Source: Actinomyces marseillensis (lineage in GTDB: Bacteria > Actinomycetota > Actinomycetes > Actinomycetales > Actinomycetaceae). From it: 47,906 nt of DNA. The position numbers and the translations under genes are program-made. The DNA is taken from NCBI RefSeq assembly GCF_900155605.1, contig NZ_LT707420.1, forward strand, positions 1,577,298-1,625,203, written 5' to 3'. Below are positions 13,076 through 23,244 of this stretch, piece after piece; position 1 is the stretch's first letter, and the number at the start of each line of letters is the position of its first letter. The notes under the pieces are model-generated. The model was not told where the DNA came from. It searched no databases and saw only the letters and a list, made by a program, of their open reading frames with translations.

Positions 13076-14167
13076 TCAGTTGCCCCTTCCCATTCCGTTA
13101 ACACCGAATTGCTCGGAGAAACGCACATCTCCTTCAACGATGTCGTGCATATCGGCAATACCGTCACGAAGCATCAACGTGCGTTCAACACCAACGCCAA
13201 ATGCAATACCCGTGTAAACCTCGGGATCGATACCCGTTGCTCGAAGAACATTCGGGTTGACCATTCCGCAGCCACCCCATTCGATCCATCCGGCTCCGCC
13301 CTTCTTCTGGGGGAACCACAAATCCATCTCCGCGCTGGGTTCGGTAAAGGGGAAGAAAGAGGGACGCAAACGGGTCTTCGCATCGGGGCCAAACATGTGA
13401 CGGGCGAAGTGGTCGAGCACGCCCTTCAAGTGCGCCATTGTCAGCCCGCGATCAATTGCGAGGCCCTCAACCTGGTGGAAGACCGGGGTGTGCGTTGCAT
13501 CAAGAGCATCGGATCGGAAAACCTTACCGGGGCACGCCATGTACAGCGGCACGCCTCGAGAAAGGATCGAACGCGATTGCACAGGCGAAGTGTGCGTACG
13601 CATCACCAGGTGAGCGTCTTCTTCACCGTCTCCCCCGACGCTGCGACCGTCGATGTAGAGGGTGTCCTGCATCTGACGTGCGGGGTGATCAATATCGAAA
13701 TTCAAGGAGTCGAAGTTGAACCATTCGTGTTCAATTTCCGGTCCTTCGGCGATTTGCCATCCCATTCCGATGAAGAAATCTGAGATCTCTTCCATGATCG
13801 TTTCGAGGGGATGACGGGCGCCTGCGCGAGCGCGAGCGGTCGGGATTGTGATGTCCACGGCCTCGCTGACCAAAACTTGCGCATCGTGACGCTCTTGAAG
13901 GAGTTCCTGGCGTTCCTGCAGAGCTGCATTAATCTGCGAACGTGCAGATCCCAGCAGACGACCGGCAAGACCGCGATCTTTCGGGTCAAGTTTGCCGATA
14001 CCGCGGTTTGCCTGGACGAGAGCGGCTGAGTCTCCCATAAACTCCAGGCGCACGGCCTTCAATTCATCGAGGTCTTCAGTGTGAGCGATCGCCTGGGTTG
14101 CCTGAGTGACAAGCTCTTCAATTGCGTGCTCATCTAAGGGATTGAGGCCACCAGCGGTGCCGGTCAT
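13076..14167 (-). CDS. pheS: Phenylalanyl-tRNA synthetase alpha subunit
   Basis: 363 residues. An N-terminal coiled-coil (about 1-95) is followed by the class II catalytic core with FNFDSLNFDIDHPAR, the motif 2 region VFRSDALDATHTPVFHQVEG and motif 3 GVGVERTLMLRDGI. The start ATG at 14167 follows AGGAGAGTAGGAC. It is the first gene of the pheST operon and diverges from panB across about 138 bases, which presumably hold both promoters. I saw no T-box or Phe-rich leader peptide there. Confidence 0.97.
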   Translation of the reverse strand: MTGTAGGLNPLDEHAIEELVTQATQAIAHTEDLDELKAVRLEFMGDSAALVQANRGIGKLDPKDRGLAGRLLGSARSQINAALQERQELLQERHDAQVLVSEAVDITIPTARARAGARHPLETIMEEISDFFIGMGWQIAEGPEIEHEWFNFDSLNFDIDHPARQMQDTLYIDGRSVGGDGEEDAHLVMRTHTSPVQSRSILSRGVPLYMACPGKVFRSDALDATHTPVFHQVEGLAIDRGLTMAHLKGVLDHFARHMFGPDAKTRLRPSFFPFTEPSAEMDLWFPQKKGGAGWIEWGGCGMVNPNVLRATGIDPEVYTGIAFGVGVERTLMLRDGIADMHDIVEGDVRFSEQFGVNGMGRGN

Positions 14168-14305
14168 GTCCTACTCTCCTATGATTGGGTCAGCATTTTG
14201 CCTCGTGACAGGACGAGGATTTCTTCCATTGTAGGTCAACAGCTTCTTCCGGCTGGAATGAAGCCGCAGTGCGGACTACTCTCAAAGTGCGACGAAAGGA
14301 CAACA

Positions 14306-15184
14306 ATGACGGGTTACCTCGCTGACGATTCAACTGCTTCAGCTCCCCTGCGTTCACTCTCGCCACAGCCCGGACGTGGACCGCTGGATAAGAAGCGCAT
14401 CCGTATTCAGCATCTCCAAGCGGCTAAAGAACAGGGCGTCAGAATATCGATGCTGACCGCTTATGACGCTCTCACCGCTTCGATCTTTGATCGGGCGGGG
14501 ATCGATATGATTTTGGTTGGGGATTCGCTGGGCAATGTTGTGCTGGGGTATTCCTCTACTCTTCCCGTAACCCTCGATGATATGGAACGCGCAACTGCCG
14601 CTGTTGCCCGTGCAGCATCCCGTGCTTTGATCGTCGCTGACCTTCCTTTTGGCACCTACGAGGCCTCACCTGAGCAGGCTTTCGCCAGTGCAGCACGACT
14701 CATGAAAGCCGGTGCGCACGCCGTCAAGCTCGAAGGAGGCGCGGCGCGAGCTGAAACTGTTGCTCTGCTTGCAGGCGGGGGAATCCCCGTCGTCGCACAC
14801 CTCGGCTATACTCCCCAATCCGAAAATTCCTTGGGGGGACCGCGTATGCAGGGACGCGGAGAAGGCGCAAAGAAGCTGATGGAAGATGCTCGCGCATTAG
14901 AAGCCGCCGGTGCATTCGCAGTCGTTTTTGAAATGGTTCCTGAGCCCGTTGCAACGCAGCTCACAAAGGAACTTTCCATCATTACGATCGGGATCGGAGC
15001 AGGCCCTCACACGGACGGACAGGTCCTTGTTTGGTCCGATATGGCTGGCATGACCTCCTGGTCCCCATCTTTTGCCCGTCGCTTTGCGGAACTCGGCCGT
15101 GAACTTCAATCGGCAGCAAGCAGCTACATTTCCGCCGTTCGCAGTGGCGATTTTCCCGGTTCAGATAACTACCGTAGTGAATGA
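14306..15184 (+). CDS. panB: Ketopantoate hydroxymethyltransferase
   Basis: 292 residues. It transfers a hydroxymethyl group from methylene-tetrahydrofolate to 2-oxoisovalerate, the first step of pantothenate and CoA synthesis. Family motifs are [10 protein letters not shown] near residue 50, [11 protein letters not shown], the catalytic-site VKLEGG and [13 protein letters not shown], and [20 protein letters not shown] pyruvate-kinase-like TIM barrel is expected. I chose ATG at 14306 with GAAAGGA upstream. The first roughly 37 residues precede the conserved core, a normal actinobacterial extension. No panC or panD is near. Confidence 0.95.
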   Translation: MTGYLADDSTASAPLRSLSPQPGRGPLDKKRIRIQHLQAAKEQGVRISMLTAYDALTASIFDRAGIDMILVGDSLGNVVLGYSSTLPVTLDDMERATAAVARAASRALIVADLPFGTYEASPEQAFASAARLMKAGAHAVKLEGGAARAETVALLAGGGIPVVAHLGYTPQSENSLGGPRMQGRGEGAKKLMEDARALEAAGAFAVVFEMVPEPVATQLTKELSIITIGIGAGPHTDGQVLVWSDMAGMTSWSPSFARRFAELGRELQSAASSYISAVRSGDFPGSDNYRSE

Positions 15185-15197
15185 GGTTGAATCAACA

Positions 15198-16082
15198 ATG
15201 TCGCAATCACTTGGCGCAAAGCGTGCTCCGCTTGGAACTTTGAAGCCCGGTAAGATCTCACCGCGTCGTGCGGTTCCCGCACACATCGACCGTCCTGAGT
15301 ACATGTATCACTCAGGTCCCGAAGTCGTCACTGCCGGCGATATTAAAAGCCCCGAAACGATTGAAAAGATCCGTGTGGCTGGCCGTATCGCTGCTCAGGC
15401 GCTGCAGGTAGTCGGTGAAGCAGTTCGTCCCGGGGTAACGACGGACGAATTGGATCGTATAGGCCACGAGTTCATCATTTCGCATAATGCCTATCCGTCA
15501 TGTCTGGGTTACATGGGATTCCCCAAATCCCTGTGTACCTCGATTAATGAAGTGATCTGCCATGGTATCCCTGATGATCGGCCCCTCGAAGACGGGGACA
15601 TCGTCAATGTCGATATCACGGCGTACTACGACGGTGTTCACGGCGATACCTGTGCGATGTTCGAGGTAGGAAATGTCGACGAAGAGTCCCATCTCCTCAT
15701 TGAACGTACCCGTAACGCAATGATGCGCGGCATCAAAGCTGTGCGCCCCGGTCGCGAGATTAACGTCATCGGTCGAGTGATTGAATCCTATGCGCATCGC
15801 TTTGACTACGGTGTCGTTCGTGATTTCACCGGGCACGGCGTCGGTGAAGCATTCCACTCAGGCTTGATTGTTCCCCACTACGATGCGGCTCCTGCGCATA
15901 ACGAAGTCATGGAAGAAGGCATGGTTTTCACCATCGAACCCATGCTCAATCTGGGCGGAATTGAGTGGGAGCAGTGGGATGACGATTGGACTGTCGTCAC
16001 GAAGGATCGCGGCCGATCAGCACAATTTGAGCACACGATCGTCGTGACTGAAGACGGTGCAGAAATCCTGACTCTTCCCTGA
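15198..16082 (+). CDS. map: Methionine aminopeptidase, type I
   Basis: 294 residues. It removes the initiator methionine from nascent proteins after deformylation. The N-terminal extension of about 40 residues ([14 protein letters not shown]) is the SH3-binding-like linker seen in actinobacterial MapB proteins. The catalytic core has metal ligands in [18 protein letters not shown] (two Asp), [11 protein letters not shown] (His), FTIEPML (Glu) and QFEHTIVVT (Glu). The start ATG at 15198 lies 13 bases after the panB stop, so the two may share a transcript. Def elsewhere in the window acts just before it in the pathway. Confidence 0.96.
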   Translation: MSQSLGAKRAPLGTLKPGKISPRRAVPAHIDRPEYMYHSGPEVVTAGDIKSPETIEKIRVAGRIAAQALQVVGEAVRPGVTTDELDRIGHEFIISHNAYPSCLGYMGFPKSLCTSINEVICHGIPDDRPLEDGDIVNVDITAYYDGVHGDTCAMFEVGNVDEESHLLIERTRNAMMRGIKAVRPGREINVIGRVIESYAHRFDYGVVRDFTGHGVGEAFHSGLIVPHYDAAPAHNEVMEEGMVFTIEPMLNLGGIEWEQWDDDWTVVTKDRGRSAQFEHTIVVTEDGAEILTLP

Positions 16083-16154
16083 TACGGAAGCAAACTTTTA
16101 TCCGTTCTGGTTGGCAGTTATTCTTAGTAGTGCGGCCACTCAAAGGAGAAGAAC

Positions 16155-16907
16155 ATGAAACTCGCATGCGGAATTGATATCGGCGGTTCAGGCGTCAAAG
16201 GCGCACTTGTCGACCTCACAACGGGAACATACTCCGGCGAGAGTGTTCTCATTGAGACACCGTCCCCTGCAACGCCAGATGCTGTTGCACAGGTGTGCGG
16301 TCAGGTCCTTGAAACGCTTGGCGTCACACCAGAAATTCCGGTTGGAATTACTTTCCCCGCTCCCATCGTGCACGGGCGCGTTCCCTTCATGGCTAACCTC
16401 GATCCTTCTTGGGCGGGAATCGATGTCGTTGAGCTCATGGATCGTCATTTGGGGCGCACTATCGTTGCCCTTAACGATGCGGATGCCGCGGGACTTGGCG
16501 AAGCCATTTACGGCGCTGCACGAGGCGTTCCCGGTGTCGTCATTGTGACGACGCTCGGAACTGGAATCGGCTCGGCAATCATCAACGACGGGATCCTTCT
16601 GCCCAACTCCGAGCTCGGCCACCTCGAGATCGACGGCCACGATGCCGAAACTCAGGCTTCAGCAGGCCAGAAAACAGCACAGAATCTGGATTGGGTCACG
16701 TGGGCTGGTCGTCTTCAGCGCTACTACTCACACGTTGAGATGCTCTTCTCCCCCGATCTCTTTGTCATCGGTGGCGGCGTGAGCGCCAACCATGAGAAGT
16801 TCCTCCCGCTCTTGAACCTGCGCACTCCCGTTGTGCCGGCAATCTTGCGCAACACTGCCGGCATCGTTGGAGCAGCTTTCGAGGCCGCACGCGAGTCTCG
16901 CGCGTAA
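16155..16907 (+). CDS. ppgK: Polyphosphate glucokinase
   Basis: 250 residues of the ROK superfamily. It phosphorylates glucose using polyphosphate (and often ATP). The N-terminal phosphate loop is [15 protein letters not shown] at about residues 6-20. The glucose-site [19 protein letters not shown] and the catalytic [11 protein letters not shown] follow. The second nucleotide loop is [12 protein letters not shown], and [14 protein letters not shown] is characteristic of actinobacterial PPGK. The start ATG has AAAGGAGAAG upstream. PPGK is nearly confined to actinobacteria and some cyanobacteria. Confidence 0.95.
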   Translation: MKLACGIDIGGSGVKGALVDLTTGTYSGESVLIETPSPATPDAVAQVCGQVLETLGVTPEIPVGITFPAPIVHGRVPFMANLDPSWAGIDVVELMDRHLGRTIVALNDADAAGLGEAIYGAARGVPGVVIVTTLGTGIGSAIINDGILLPNSELGHLEIDGHDAETQASAGQKTAQNLDWVTWAGRLQRYYSHVEMLFSPDLFVIGGGVSANHEKFLPLLNLRTPVVPAILRNTAGIVGAAFEAARESRA

Positions 16908-16939
16908 CGCAGGAGGGGTTCTCCCTTTCGATCATAATT

Positions 16940-16973
16940 TTGAGGGCCGCTTGGATTACCAAGCGGCCCTCAA
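16940..16973. terminator. 15-bp perfect hairpin between ppgK and rnpB
   Basis: TTGAGGGCCGCTTGG (16940-16954) and CCAAGCGGCCCTCAA (16959-16973) form a perfect 15-bp stem with an ATTA loop. It sits at the meeting point of convergent ppgK and rnpB and can serve both. No T-run follows on the plus strand; CAAAATTATG follows on the minus strand. Confidence 0.75.
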
Positions 16974-16979
16974 GTGCAT

Positions 16980-17326
16980 TCGAGTCAGCCTGTACGCCGG
17001 GTTTTGTCCTACTTCCGTAGTGGCGACCATCTATCTAGGACCACCGTTGCCGATGGCCTCAAGCAACCTACCCGCAGACATCGAACGGGCAATTCTTTAC
17101 GTCTGCTGCTCGGTCTTGCTCCGGATGGGGTTTACCAAGCCGATGCGGTCACCCGCAACGCTGGTGAGCTCTTACCTCACCTTTTCACCCTTACTGCTTA
17201 CGCAGCGGTTTCTTTTCTGTGGCACTTTCCCGCGGGTCACCCCGGGTGGCTGTTAGCCACCATCCTGCCCTGTGGAGCCCGGACGTTCCTCGAGACTTAA
17301 AGTCGCGCGGCCGCCCAGCCAACTCG
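16980..17326 (-). ncRNA. rnpB: RNase P RNA, bacterial type A
   Basis: The minus strand contains the hallmark GAGGAACGTCCGGGCTCCAC followed by AGGGCAGGATGGTGGCTAAC, then GTGCCACAGAAA near the middle and GGTAAACCCCATCCGGAGCA. It closes with the conserved ACAAAACCCGGCGTACAGG. The 5' CGAGTTGGCTG and 3' CAGGCTGACTCG pair as helix P1, which sets the ends to within a few bases. The length of about 347 bases fits. It is the catalytic RNA that trims the 5' end of tRNA precursors. Confidence 0.95.
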
Positions 17327-17369
17327 TATGCACAGGGAAGTTTAGCGCGTTTATCACTAGTGTGGAGTC

Positions 17370-18191
17370 GTGGATATCTGGTTACCGCCCTCAGAAGGCA
17401 AGAATGCACCCAGCGATGGCCCCAATCTGAACCTCGATTCGCTGTCGTTTCCGATCTTGAATTCAACTCGCGCGGAAATAATAAACGCTTGTGCTCGAAT
17501 CACCGAGCCCCAAACAGCGCAGCGCGTCTTCAATATTGGCGCGAAGCACGAAGTAGAACTTGCTGCCAATCGTGCTCTCATGAGCCAACCATGCGCCCCA
17601 GCGTCAACTGTATTTACTGGTGTGCTTTACGAAGCCCTTCGCGAGCACAACCCAACAATCTGGGAAGGACCAGAAGCCCGACGCATCCTCATCTTTTCGG
17701 GAATCTTTGGAGTGCTTCGCGCTGAGGACATGATTCCTCTCCACCGCCTTGCAATGGGTGCGGCCTTACCTCCGCTCGGAAAAATCTCCTCCCTGTGGCG
17801 CCGAGTTCTCAACGAAGAACTGAAGGATCACTATGCTGGGCACACAATCCTTGACTGCCGCTCTAGTGACTACAAGAATGCTTGTACGGCTCAGTGGGCG
17901 CATCTGTGGGATGTCCGCGTTGAGCGCGAAAAAGACGGGAAACGAAGCGTTGTCTCGCACAATGCGAAGAAGTGGCGTGGAATCCTCGCTGCCGCACTTG
18001 CCCCCGTTGCCTCCGCCATCACTCAGGAAATAGAACTTAAAGAAGCCCTCCACGACATCATTCCCAGGATTCACACTTGCGATGCACGCGGAGTGACAAG
18101 CCGCGTGAAGGCGATCGAAGTGTCGCCACCGCGCTCAACTCGACTCCGCGGAAGTACACGCACTCTGACTCTGATCACCGCTGAGAAATAA
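17370..18191 (+). CDS. yaaA: YaaA family peroxide stress protein
   Basis: 273 residues. The start MDIWLPPSEGKNAP matches the conserved LxPPSEGK of the UPF0246/YaaA family. Further family blocks are VFTGVLYEAL, ILIFSGIFGVLRAEDMIPLHRL and TILDCRSSDYKNA. E. coli YaaA limits free iron during peroxide stress and has a DNA-binding-like fold; that role is carried over by family only. The start is GTG at 17370 with GGAG only a few bases upstream, so initiation may be weak or leaderless. It diverges from rnpB. Confidence 0.9.
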   Translation: MDIWLPPSEGKNAPSDGPNLNLDSLSFPILNSTRAEIINACARITEPQTAQRVFNIGAKHEVELAANRALMSQPCAPASTVFTGVLYEALREHNPTIWEGPEARRILIFSGIFGVLRAEDMIPLHRLAMGAALPPLGKISSLWRRVLNEELKDHYAGHTILDCRSSDYKNACTAQWAHLWDVRVEREKDGKRSVVSHNAKKWRGILAAALAPVASAITQEIELKEALHDIIPRIHTCDARGVTSRVKAIEVSPPRSTRLRGSTRTLTLITAEK

Positions 18192-18193
18192 AA

Positions 18194-18225
18194 GAAAGGC
18201 CCCGCATCGCGGGGCCTTTCTTTGT
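18194..18225. terminator. Bidirectional terminator
   Basis: GAAAGGCCCCGC (18194-18205) pairs with GCGGGGCCTTTC (18209-18220) around a 3-base loop. TTTGTTTT follows on the plus strand and TTTATTT on the minus strand. It separates convergent yaaA and the zinc-ribbon-like gene. Confidence 0.9.
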
Positions 18226-18226
18226 T

Positions 18227-18955
18227 TTAGCTTCGGGTCCGAACGACAATCTGTCCGGTATCTTCCGCGAAGTACAGTTCGTCGCTGGGGGTCAGGCGGA
18301 TACGCTCGAGTTCCATCGGGGAAAGCTCAGCAAAGCCCATAGCGTTACCGTCGCGTACCTCGATCACTGCAAGGGCACCGTTCTTGTCACGCGCGGCCTC
18401 GTATTCTTCAAGAAGAGCAGCATCAATCTGAGCGGCGCGCTCACGACGCTGCGCAATCACGCTGCGAAGTTCATCATCAAGTTCGGCGGTTTCTTCAAGG
18501 AAACGAGCCTTCGTCGATTCAATATCAGCTTCAATTGCTTCTGCTTCGGCGTTCATCTGAGTTTGAGCGTTTCTTGCCGCATCGGTTCGTTCCTCTGCGG
18601 AAAGTTGGTCTTCCTCGAGGCGCTTGATGCGCTCGTCCATCTGCGCGATCTCGTGCTGCATGGAATTAATATCACGCAAGGGAACCTGGTTCTTTTCGAT
18701 TCTCTCGCTTTGACGATCGCGGCGTTGGCGCACGCGTTCAATCTCTTCTTCGATGCGTCTGCTCTCACGCTCACAGTCTGAAATCACAGCGCTTTGCGAC
18801 ACTGCTGCACGGCGCAGATCAGCAAGACGAGCAGCCAGTTCGCGCACAGTTTCATGTGCGGGATGGGCTTGACGACGGTGGCGGAGCGAAGATTCCTTCT
18901 GGTCGAGCTTTTGCAGCTCGAGTAAGACCAATTGCTGGGGGTGAGGCGCTTTCAC
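18227..18955 (-). CDS. Coiled-coil protein of the DUF164/C4 zinc-ribbon family, zinc site lost
   Basis: 242 residues. A long antiparallel coiled coil (about 10-190) rich in E, R and A is followed by a C-terminal domain ending LSPMELERIRLTPSDELYFAEDTGQIVVRTRS-like, matching the family end but without cysteine. The family normally carries two CxxC pairs, one before and one after this segment. Here the only Cys in the protein is in the coiled coil (SDCERES). I chose GTG at 18955, which overlaps the upstream nif3 stop as GTGA, so translation is coupled. The pairing with Nif3 is widespread, and the function is not established. Confidence 0.85.
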   Translation of the reverse strand: MKAPHPQQLVLLELQKLDQKESSLRHRRQAHPAHETVRELAARLADLRRAAVSQSAVISDCERESRRIEEEIERVRQRRDRQSERIEKNQVPLRDINSMQHEIAQMDERIKRLEEDQLSAEERTDAARNAQTQMNAEAEAIEADIESTKARFLEETAELDDELRSVIAQRRERAAQIDAALLEEYEAARDKNGALAVIEVRDGNAMGFAELSPMELERIRLTPSDELYFAEDTGQIVVRTRS

Positions 18956-19797
18956 AGGTAACTTCCCTCCGTATTCAAATGAACGTTCCACGGCTCTGTC
19001 ACAATGGTAGAGACTTTCACCTCACAGGTGATAGCTGATCGGCGTGCTTCTTCCCTCAATTTGCGAGCAAGTACCGGCATCCACAGTGTCTCCGTTGCCC
19101 AGTGGCTTGCACAAATTAGGCCGCAATGCCCTTCTTCGAGGAATTCGCTGGCGGGGTGATGGCGCAGATCGGCGGTGATAAAGACATCTGCCCCGCTGGT
19201 AAGGACTAGGTCAAGTAGGCTATCTCCCGCTCCCGGGCTCGCCGCAACTCGGTGAATTGTCGCGTCAAGATCACCGCCGACGAGTAGTCCTGTTGGGCCT
19301 GCTGGTAAGGCTTGTGCAACAACACGCGCGAACTCCCGTAGGCTCATCGGAGAAACAGTACCAATACGCCCGAGCCCGATTATGTGCCCCTGATCATTCG
19401 TCCCTTCGGGGGCTAAAACTTTGGTGTCCTTCAGACCGATGACGTCTGCACAGGCCTGCGCCACCCCGTCGATTGCAACGTCCCCGTTGGTGTGCGCGTT
19501 AAAAAGAGCGATACGGGAACGATTGAGAGTGGCGACCATTCGCCCTTTCGCGCTTTCTTCCGAAAGGAACGACGCTCCCCTGAGGAGGAGCGGGTGATGG
19601 GTGATGACCATGTCAGCGCCCCACTGACATGCCTCATCAACCACTGCTTGCGTGGGATCTAATGCCAGAAGCACTTTGTGAACCGGTGCCTGAGGCGCGC
19701 CGGTAATGAGTCCAACTTTGTCCCACCCATGCGCCGTCGAGGGCGGATACCACTGATTCATCAGCATTCGTATGCTGTCAACGGTCCATTGCGTCAT
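18952..19797 (-). CDS. Nif3-like dinuclear metal centre protein
   Basis: 281 residues of the NIF3/YbgI (DUF34) family, which forms hexameric rings with two metals per subunit; GTP cyclohydrolase-type activity has been proposed for relatives. Motifs are WDKVGLITG near residue 25, the metal ligands in ITHHPLLLRG, AHTNGDVAIDG (usually AHTNLD) and SHWATETLWMP near the C terminus. The central region with GLGRIGTVSPMSLREFA is also typical. ATG at 19797 has no clear Shine-Dalgarno. The downstream zinc-ribbon-like gene overlaps by four bases. Confidence 0.92.
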   Translation of the reverse strand: MTQWTVDSIRMLMNQWYPPSTAHGWDKVGLITGAPQAPVHKVLLALDPTQAVVDEACQWGADMVITHHPLLLRGASFLSEESAKGRMVATLNRSRIALFNAHTNGDVAIDGVAQACADVIGLKDTKVLAPEGTNDQGHIIGLGRIGTVSPMSLREFARVVAQALPAGPTGLLVGGDLDATIHRVAASPGAGDSLLDLVLTSGADVFITADLRHHPASEFLEEGHCGLICASHWATETLWMPVLARKLREEARRSAITCEVKVSTIVTEPWNVHLNTEGSYL

Positions 19798-19896
19798 GGC
19801 TTCAGTCTAACCGGATGCATGATAGGTCACAGCAGTGGGACGAATGTCCCACTCTAAGCTCAGGAAATGCACCTAGCACGCCTCTAAAATCGAAGA

Positions 19897-20628
19897 GTGC
19901 GGATTTTGAATCTCATCCCCAGTGGACTGACTGATTACTCCGCCGTGAACGACTACCAGCATGCGCTTCATGACCAGGTCGCCCGCGGCGAGGCGGAAGA
20001 CACCCTGATCGTCGGCGAGTTTGCCCCGGCATGGACAGCAGGACGCCATACAAAACCCCAAGATATTCCCGATTCAACGCTGCCCGTCATCCACGTTGAT
20101 CGTGCGGGTTCTGCGACATGGCATGGTCCCGGGCAAGTCGTTATTTACCCGATCGTGCGCCTTCGTCAGCCCGTCGATCTATACGCGTGGATTCGCAGCG
20201 TTGAAAATGGTGTCCTTGAGACTCTGCGCGAAGAATGGGGACTTCCCGTAGAACGCATTGAAGGCCGCGCAGGGGTATGGCTTCGCGGCGACCAAGGCCG
20301 CGACCGAAAGATTTGTGCAATCGGTTTGAAGGTCGCACGAGGCGCGACCATGCACGGGATTGCTCTTAATGTCGATATCGACCCCCAGTATGCCTTCAGC
20401 GGCATTATTCCCTGCGGCCTGACCGACGCAGACGTTGCTTCCCTGTCATGGGAAGGAATCTCCAGCGATGTGACCCAGGCCGCTCAGCTTTTGGTCCCGC
20501 ACATGATCGCATCGATTACCCCTCAGCTTCACTCAGCTCCAGAGCCGCTCCACTGGGAAACTGCCCCCATCGGCGCATTCGCACCGGCGGCCTCGGCAAT
20601 GGAAAATTCGGAAGGACGCACCCAATGA
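19897..20628 (+). CDS. lipB: Octanoyl-ACP: protein N-octanoyltransferase
   Basis: 243 residues. It moves octanoate from acyl carrier protein to lipoyl domains, the first step of lipoyl synthesis. The motif [12 protein letters not shown] (about 69-80) is the family signature. The catalytic pair is Lys145 in ICAIGLK and Cys173 in GIIPCGLTD. The start is GTG at 19897; TAAAAT lies about 7 bases before it, so the mRNA may be leaderless. The stop overlaps the lipA start (ATGA). It probably serves the pyruvate dehydrogenase complex, whose E1 is encoded at 31325. Confidence 0.95.
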   Translation: MRILNLIPSGLTDYSAVNDYQHALHDQVARGEAEDTLIVGEFAPAWTAGRHTKPQDIPDSTLPVIHVDRAGSATWHGPGQVVIYPIVRLRQPVDLYAWIRSVENGVLETLREEWGLPVERIEGRAGVWLRGDQGRDRKICAIGLKVARGATMHGIALNVDIDPQYAFSGIIPCGLTDADVASLSWEGISSDVTQAAQLLVPHMIASITPQLHSAPEPLHWETAPIGAFAPAASAMENSEGRTQ

Positions 20629-21677
20629 GCACTCTCCCCGATCCCGAGGGACGCAAGCTTTTGCGCGTAGAGGTTCGTAACGCGCAAACTCCCATCGAGA
20701 ATAAGCCCGAGTGGATTCGTACGACCGCACGCGCGGGTGAAAACTACCAGGACATGCGTTCTCTTGCTCGCGGCGCAGGGCTGCACACCGTATGCGCAGA
20801 AGCTGGATGCCCGAACATCTACGAATGCTGGGAAGACCGTGAAGCAACTTTTCTCTTGGGTGGTGCAATCTGCACGCGAAGGTGCGATTTTTGCGATATT
20901 GCAACTGGGCGTCCCACGGAATACGACCAAGACGAACCCAGGCGCATCGCCGAGTCGGTCGCTCAAATGGGACTTCGCTACGCGACGATCACCGGCGTCA
21001 CCCGCGACGACCTCCCCGATGGCGCGGCTTGGCTCTATGCAGAAACCACACGCCAAATCCGCCAAAAGAGCCCGGGAACAGGAGTTGAACTTCTCGTCGA
21101 CGATTTCCGAGGCAGCGCTGAGTCCATCGATATGGTTATCGAAGCCGCTCCCCAGGTCTTCGCACACAACCTTGAGACGGTCCCGCGAATCTTCAAGAAG
21201 ATTCGCCCAGCCTTCCGTTACGAGCGTTCACTCGCAATGATTAAACGCGCACACGACGGTGGAATGGTCACGAAATCTAACCTGATTTTGGGCATGGGCG
21301 AAACCCGCGAGGAAATTCTTGAAGCCATGCGCGCCCTGCACGAGTCCGGCTGCGATCTGCTGACTCTCACACAGTATCTGCGCCCTTCTCCCCTGCATCA
21401 TCCAATTGACCGTTGGGTGCATCCCGAAGAGTTCATCGAGCTTTCTGCCGAGGCCGAGGCCATGGGCTTCGCCGGGGTCATGGCCGGCCCCCTCGTGCGT
21501 TCTTCCTATCGCGCGGGATTGCTGTGGGCAAAGGGAATGCGCGCCCGAGGCTTCGAAATTCCGGAAGAACTCGCACACATCGAGAACTCCGGTTCGACCT
21601 TGCAGGAAGCTGGATCGGTCCTTGAGCGTCTGAAGAAACGCCAAGAACTTCACCGCCAGATGACCGGCGCTCGATGA
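20625..21677 (+). CDS. lipA: Lipoyl synthase
   Basis: 350 residues. This radical-SAM enzyme inserts two sulphur atoms into octanoyl-lysine. The auxiliary cluster cysteines are C57, C62 and C68 ([12 protein letters not shown]), and the SAM cluster cysteines are C83, C87 and C90 (CTRRCDFC). The C-terminal [11 protein letters not shown] carries the conserved serine that ligates the auxiliary cluster. The start ATG at 20625 overlaps the lipB stop, with GGAAGGA upstream. Its own stop overlaps the next gene start as ATGA. The product is complete and of normal length. Confidence 0.97.
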   Translation: MSTLPDPEGRKLLRVEVRNAQTPIENKPEWIRTTARAGENYQDMRSLARGAGLHTVCAEAGCPNIYECWEDREATFLLGGAICTRRCDFCDIATGRPTEYDQDEPRRIAESVAQMGLRYATITGVTRDDLPDGAAWLYAETTRQIRQKSPGTGVELLVDDFRGSAESIDMVIEAAPQVFAHNLETVPRIFKKIRPAFRYERSLAMIKRAHDGGMVTKSNLILGMGETREEILEAMRALHESGCDLLTLTQYLRPSPLHHPIDRWVHPEEFIELSAEAEAMGFAGVMAGPLVRSSYRAGLLWAKGMRARGFEIPEELAHIENSGSTLQEAGSVLERLKKRQELHRQMTGAR

Positions 21678-23182
21678 ACACCGGGTGTCAGGCGGAAGTA
21701 TTGCCCGATCTCTCGCCTGCCCACGCGCTGCTGTCTGCAGCCCATCAGCATCCAGACCGACTCAGCCTGATCGATGCTGAAAGCGCACGCACGTTTACTC
21801 TTGCGCAGAGCGCCAGCTGCGTTCGCAGGCTTGCTTGGTATTTCACGACTCTGGGGCTGAATGCGGGTGATCGCATCGTTGTATGCGCTCCCAATAGCGT
21901 GTGGCATTTTCTGATTCACGCCGCCGCTTCGTGGATTCATGCGGTGTCTGTTCCTATTTCGCCTCTCCTCCCCGAGGCAGTGCGCATGCGCCTGTATGAC
22001 GAAGTCGCACCTGCGCTCATTATCGGTCCCCGAAGCGGCAGGCCTCACACAAGCAATTTACTGGCATCTTTGTCTTTTGAGGAGCTCGATACCCTCTCGC
22101 GTGAAGCCGGTAGCCAGTGCCCAGCGGATTTCTCCCCTCTCCCATGCCATGATGAGACTGCCGCTTTAGTTTTCACCTCCGGCACCTCAGGGAAGATGCG
22201 AGCAGCTCAGCTCACTCATGCGAACCTGTGGTGGGCTTCTCAGTGCTTTAGGGATGGGTTCGAATACTGTCCCGGATCAGCGGTTTGTGGGGTAGTCGCG
22301 CCGCTATCTCATATCGGTGGTTTCAACGGCACCTCGATGGATATCTTTACTCACGGAGGAACCCTCGTCGTCTTCGCCTCTTTCGACCCGCTCGAAGTGG
22401 CTCGCGGCATCGAGAAATGGCGTATCTCGATCATGTTTGCGGTACCCGCTATGTGCCATATGCTCGTGCAGGCCGCACGCGAGGCCACAATCGATCTGTC
22501 CTCGTGGACCCGCCCTCTGGTCGGCGGAGATGCCATGGGGGCATCACTTTTTGACGAAATGTCACGCATGGGCCTGTCCCCCATTCATGTGTGGGGAATG
22601 ACTGAGCTAGGAGGCGCCGGAACATTCTTGAGTCCCGAGCGCTGGCCTGCTCACCCGGGTGCGATTGGTTTCCCCTTCCCCTATATCCAGTGCCGTCTCC
22701 GTGATGCGCAGGGCAACCTCATTACCGAGGCCGGACAGGCCGGGATCATTGAAGTACGCGGCCCGGGAGTTGCCTCGCGTTATTGGGGTGAAGAAGAACG
22801 CGAGAATGAGTGGTTTTCCTCCTCAGACATCGCCGTTTTCGATGAGGAGCATTGCATGCATATGATCGGCCGTTCCTCACGGGTTATCAATACGGGTGGA
22901 GAGCTTGTCTCCCCCGCGCACGTTGAAGAAGCTCTTCGCGCATTGGACTGTGTGGCTGATGCCTGCGTTGTCGGTCTCGATGATGAACGATGGGGACAAA
23001 TCGTTGCAGCGGCGCTCGTTCCGGCGATTCATGAAGAGCCCTCCCTCAAAGAAGTGAGGAATCTAGTCAAAGATTCTTTGGCGCCTTGGCAGCATCCTCG
23101 CAGTATCCGCTGGGTTGAGGCTCTCCCGAAGACAACGACAGGGAAAGTGGATTTCTCTCAGGTTCAAGCCCTATTTGCATAG
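21674..23182 (+). CDS. AMP-forming acyl-CoA synthetase-like ligase
   Basis: 502 residues of the ANL adenylating superfamily. The P-loop TSGTSGK is at 168-174, the acyl-site VWGMTELGG near 305, the hinge region [22 protein letters not shown]-like near 400, and the catalytic lysine in KTTTGKV near the end. The substrate cannot be read from the sequence. No menaquinone genes adjoin, so MenE is unlikely. It overlaps lipA by four bases, which points to a carboxylic acid tied to lipoyl metabolism (octanoate or lipoate); this is inference. The alternative is a general medium-chain acyl-CoA ligase. Confidence 0.85.
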   Translation: MNTGCQAEVLPDLSPAHALLSAAHQHPDRLSLIDAESARTFTLAQSASCVRRLAWYFTTLGLNAGDRIVVCAPNSVWHFLIHAAASWIHAVSVPISPLLPEAVRMRLYDEVAPALIIGPRSGRPHTSNLLASLSFEELDTLSREAGSQCPADFSPLPCHDETAALVFTSGTSGKMRAAQLTHANLWWASQCFRDGFEYCPGSAVCGVVAPLSHIGGFNGTSMDIFTHGGTLVVFASFDPLEVARGIEKWRISIMFAVPAMCHMLVQAAREATIDLSSWTRPLVGGDAMGASLFDEMSRMGLSPIHVWGMTELGGAGTFLSPERWPAHPGAIGFPFPYIQCRLRDAQGNLITEAGQAGIIEVRGPGVASRYWGEEERENEWFSSSDIAVFDEEHCMHMIGRSSRVINTGGELVSPAHVEEALRALDCVADACVVGLDDERWGQIVAAALVPAIHEEPSLKEVRNLVKDSLAPWQHPRSIRWVEALPKTTTGKVDFSQVQALFA

Positions 23183-23244
23183 AGAAGCGGGGCATGAGCT
23201 TGTGGCCCACACACCGCGGCAAACACATCGCAAGAAAGACTTTC

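Noticed and set aside
14168-14305. T-box or leader-peptide attenuator upstream of pheST
   Set aside because: No T-box AGGGTGG-like core, no run of Phe codons and no competing hairpins could be found in the divergent region.
21674-23182. MenE (o-succinylbenzoate-CoA ligase)
   Set aside because: No menaquinone genes adjoin and it is coupled to lipBA; nothing in the sequence specifies succinylbenzoate.
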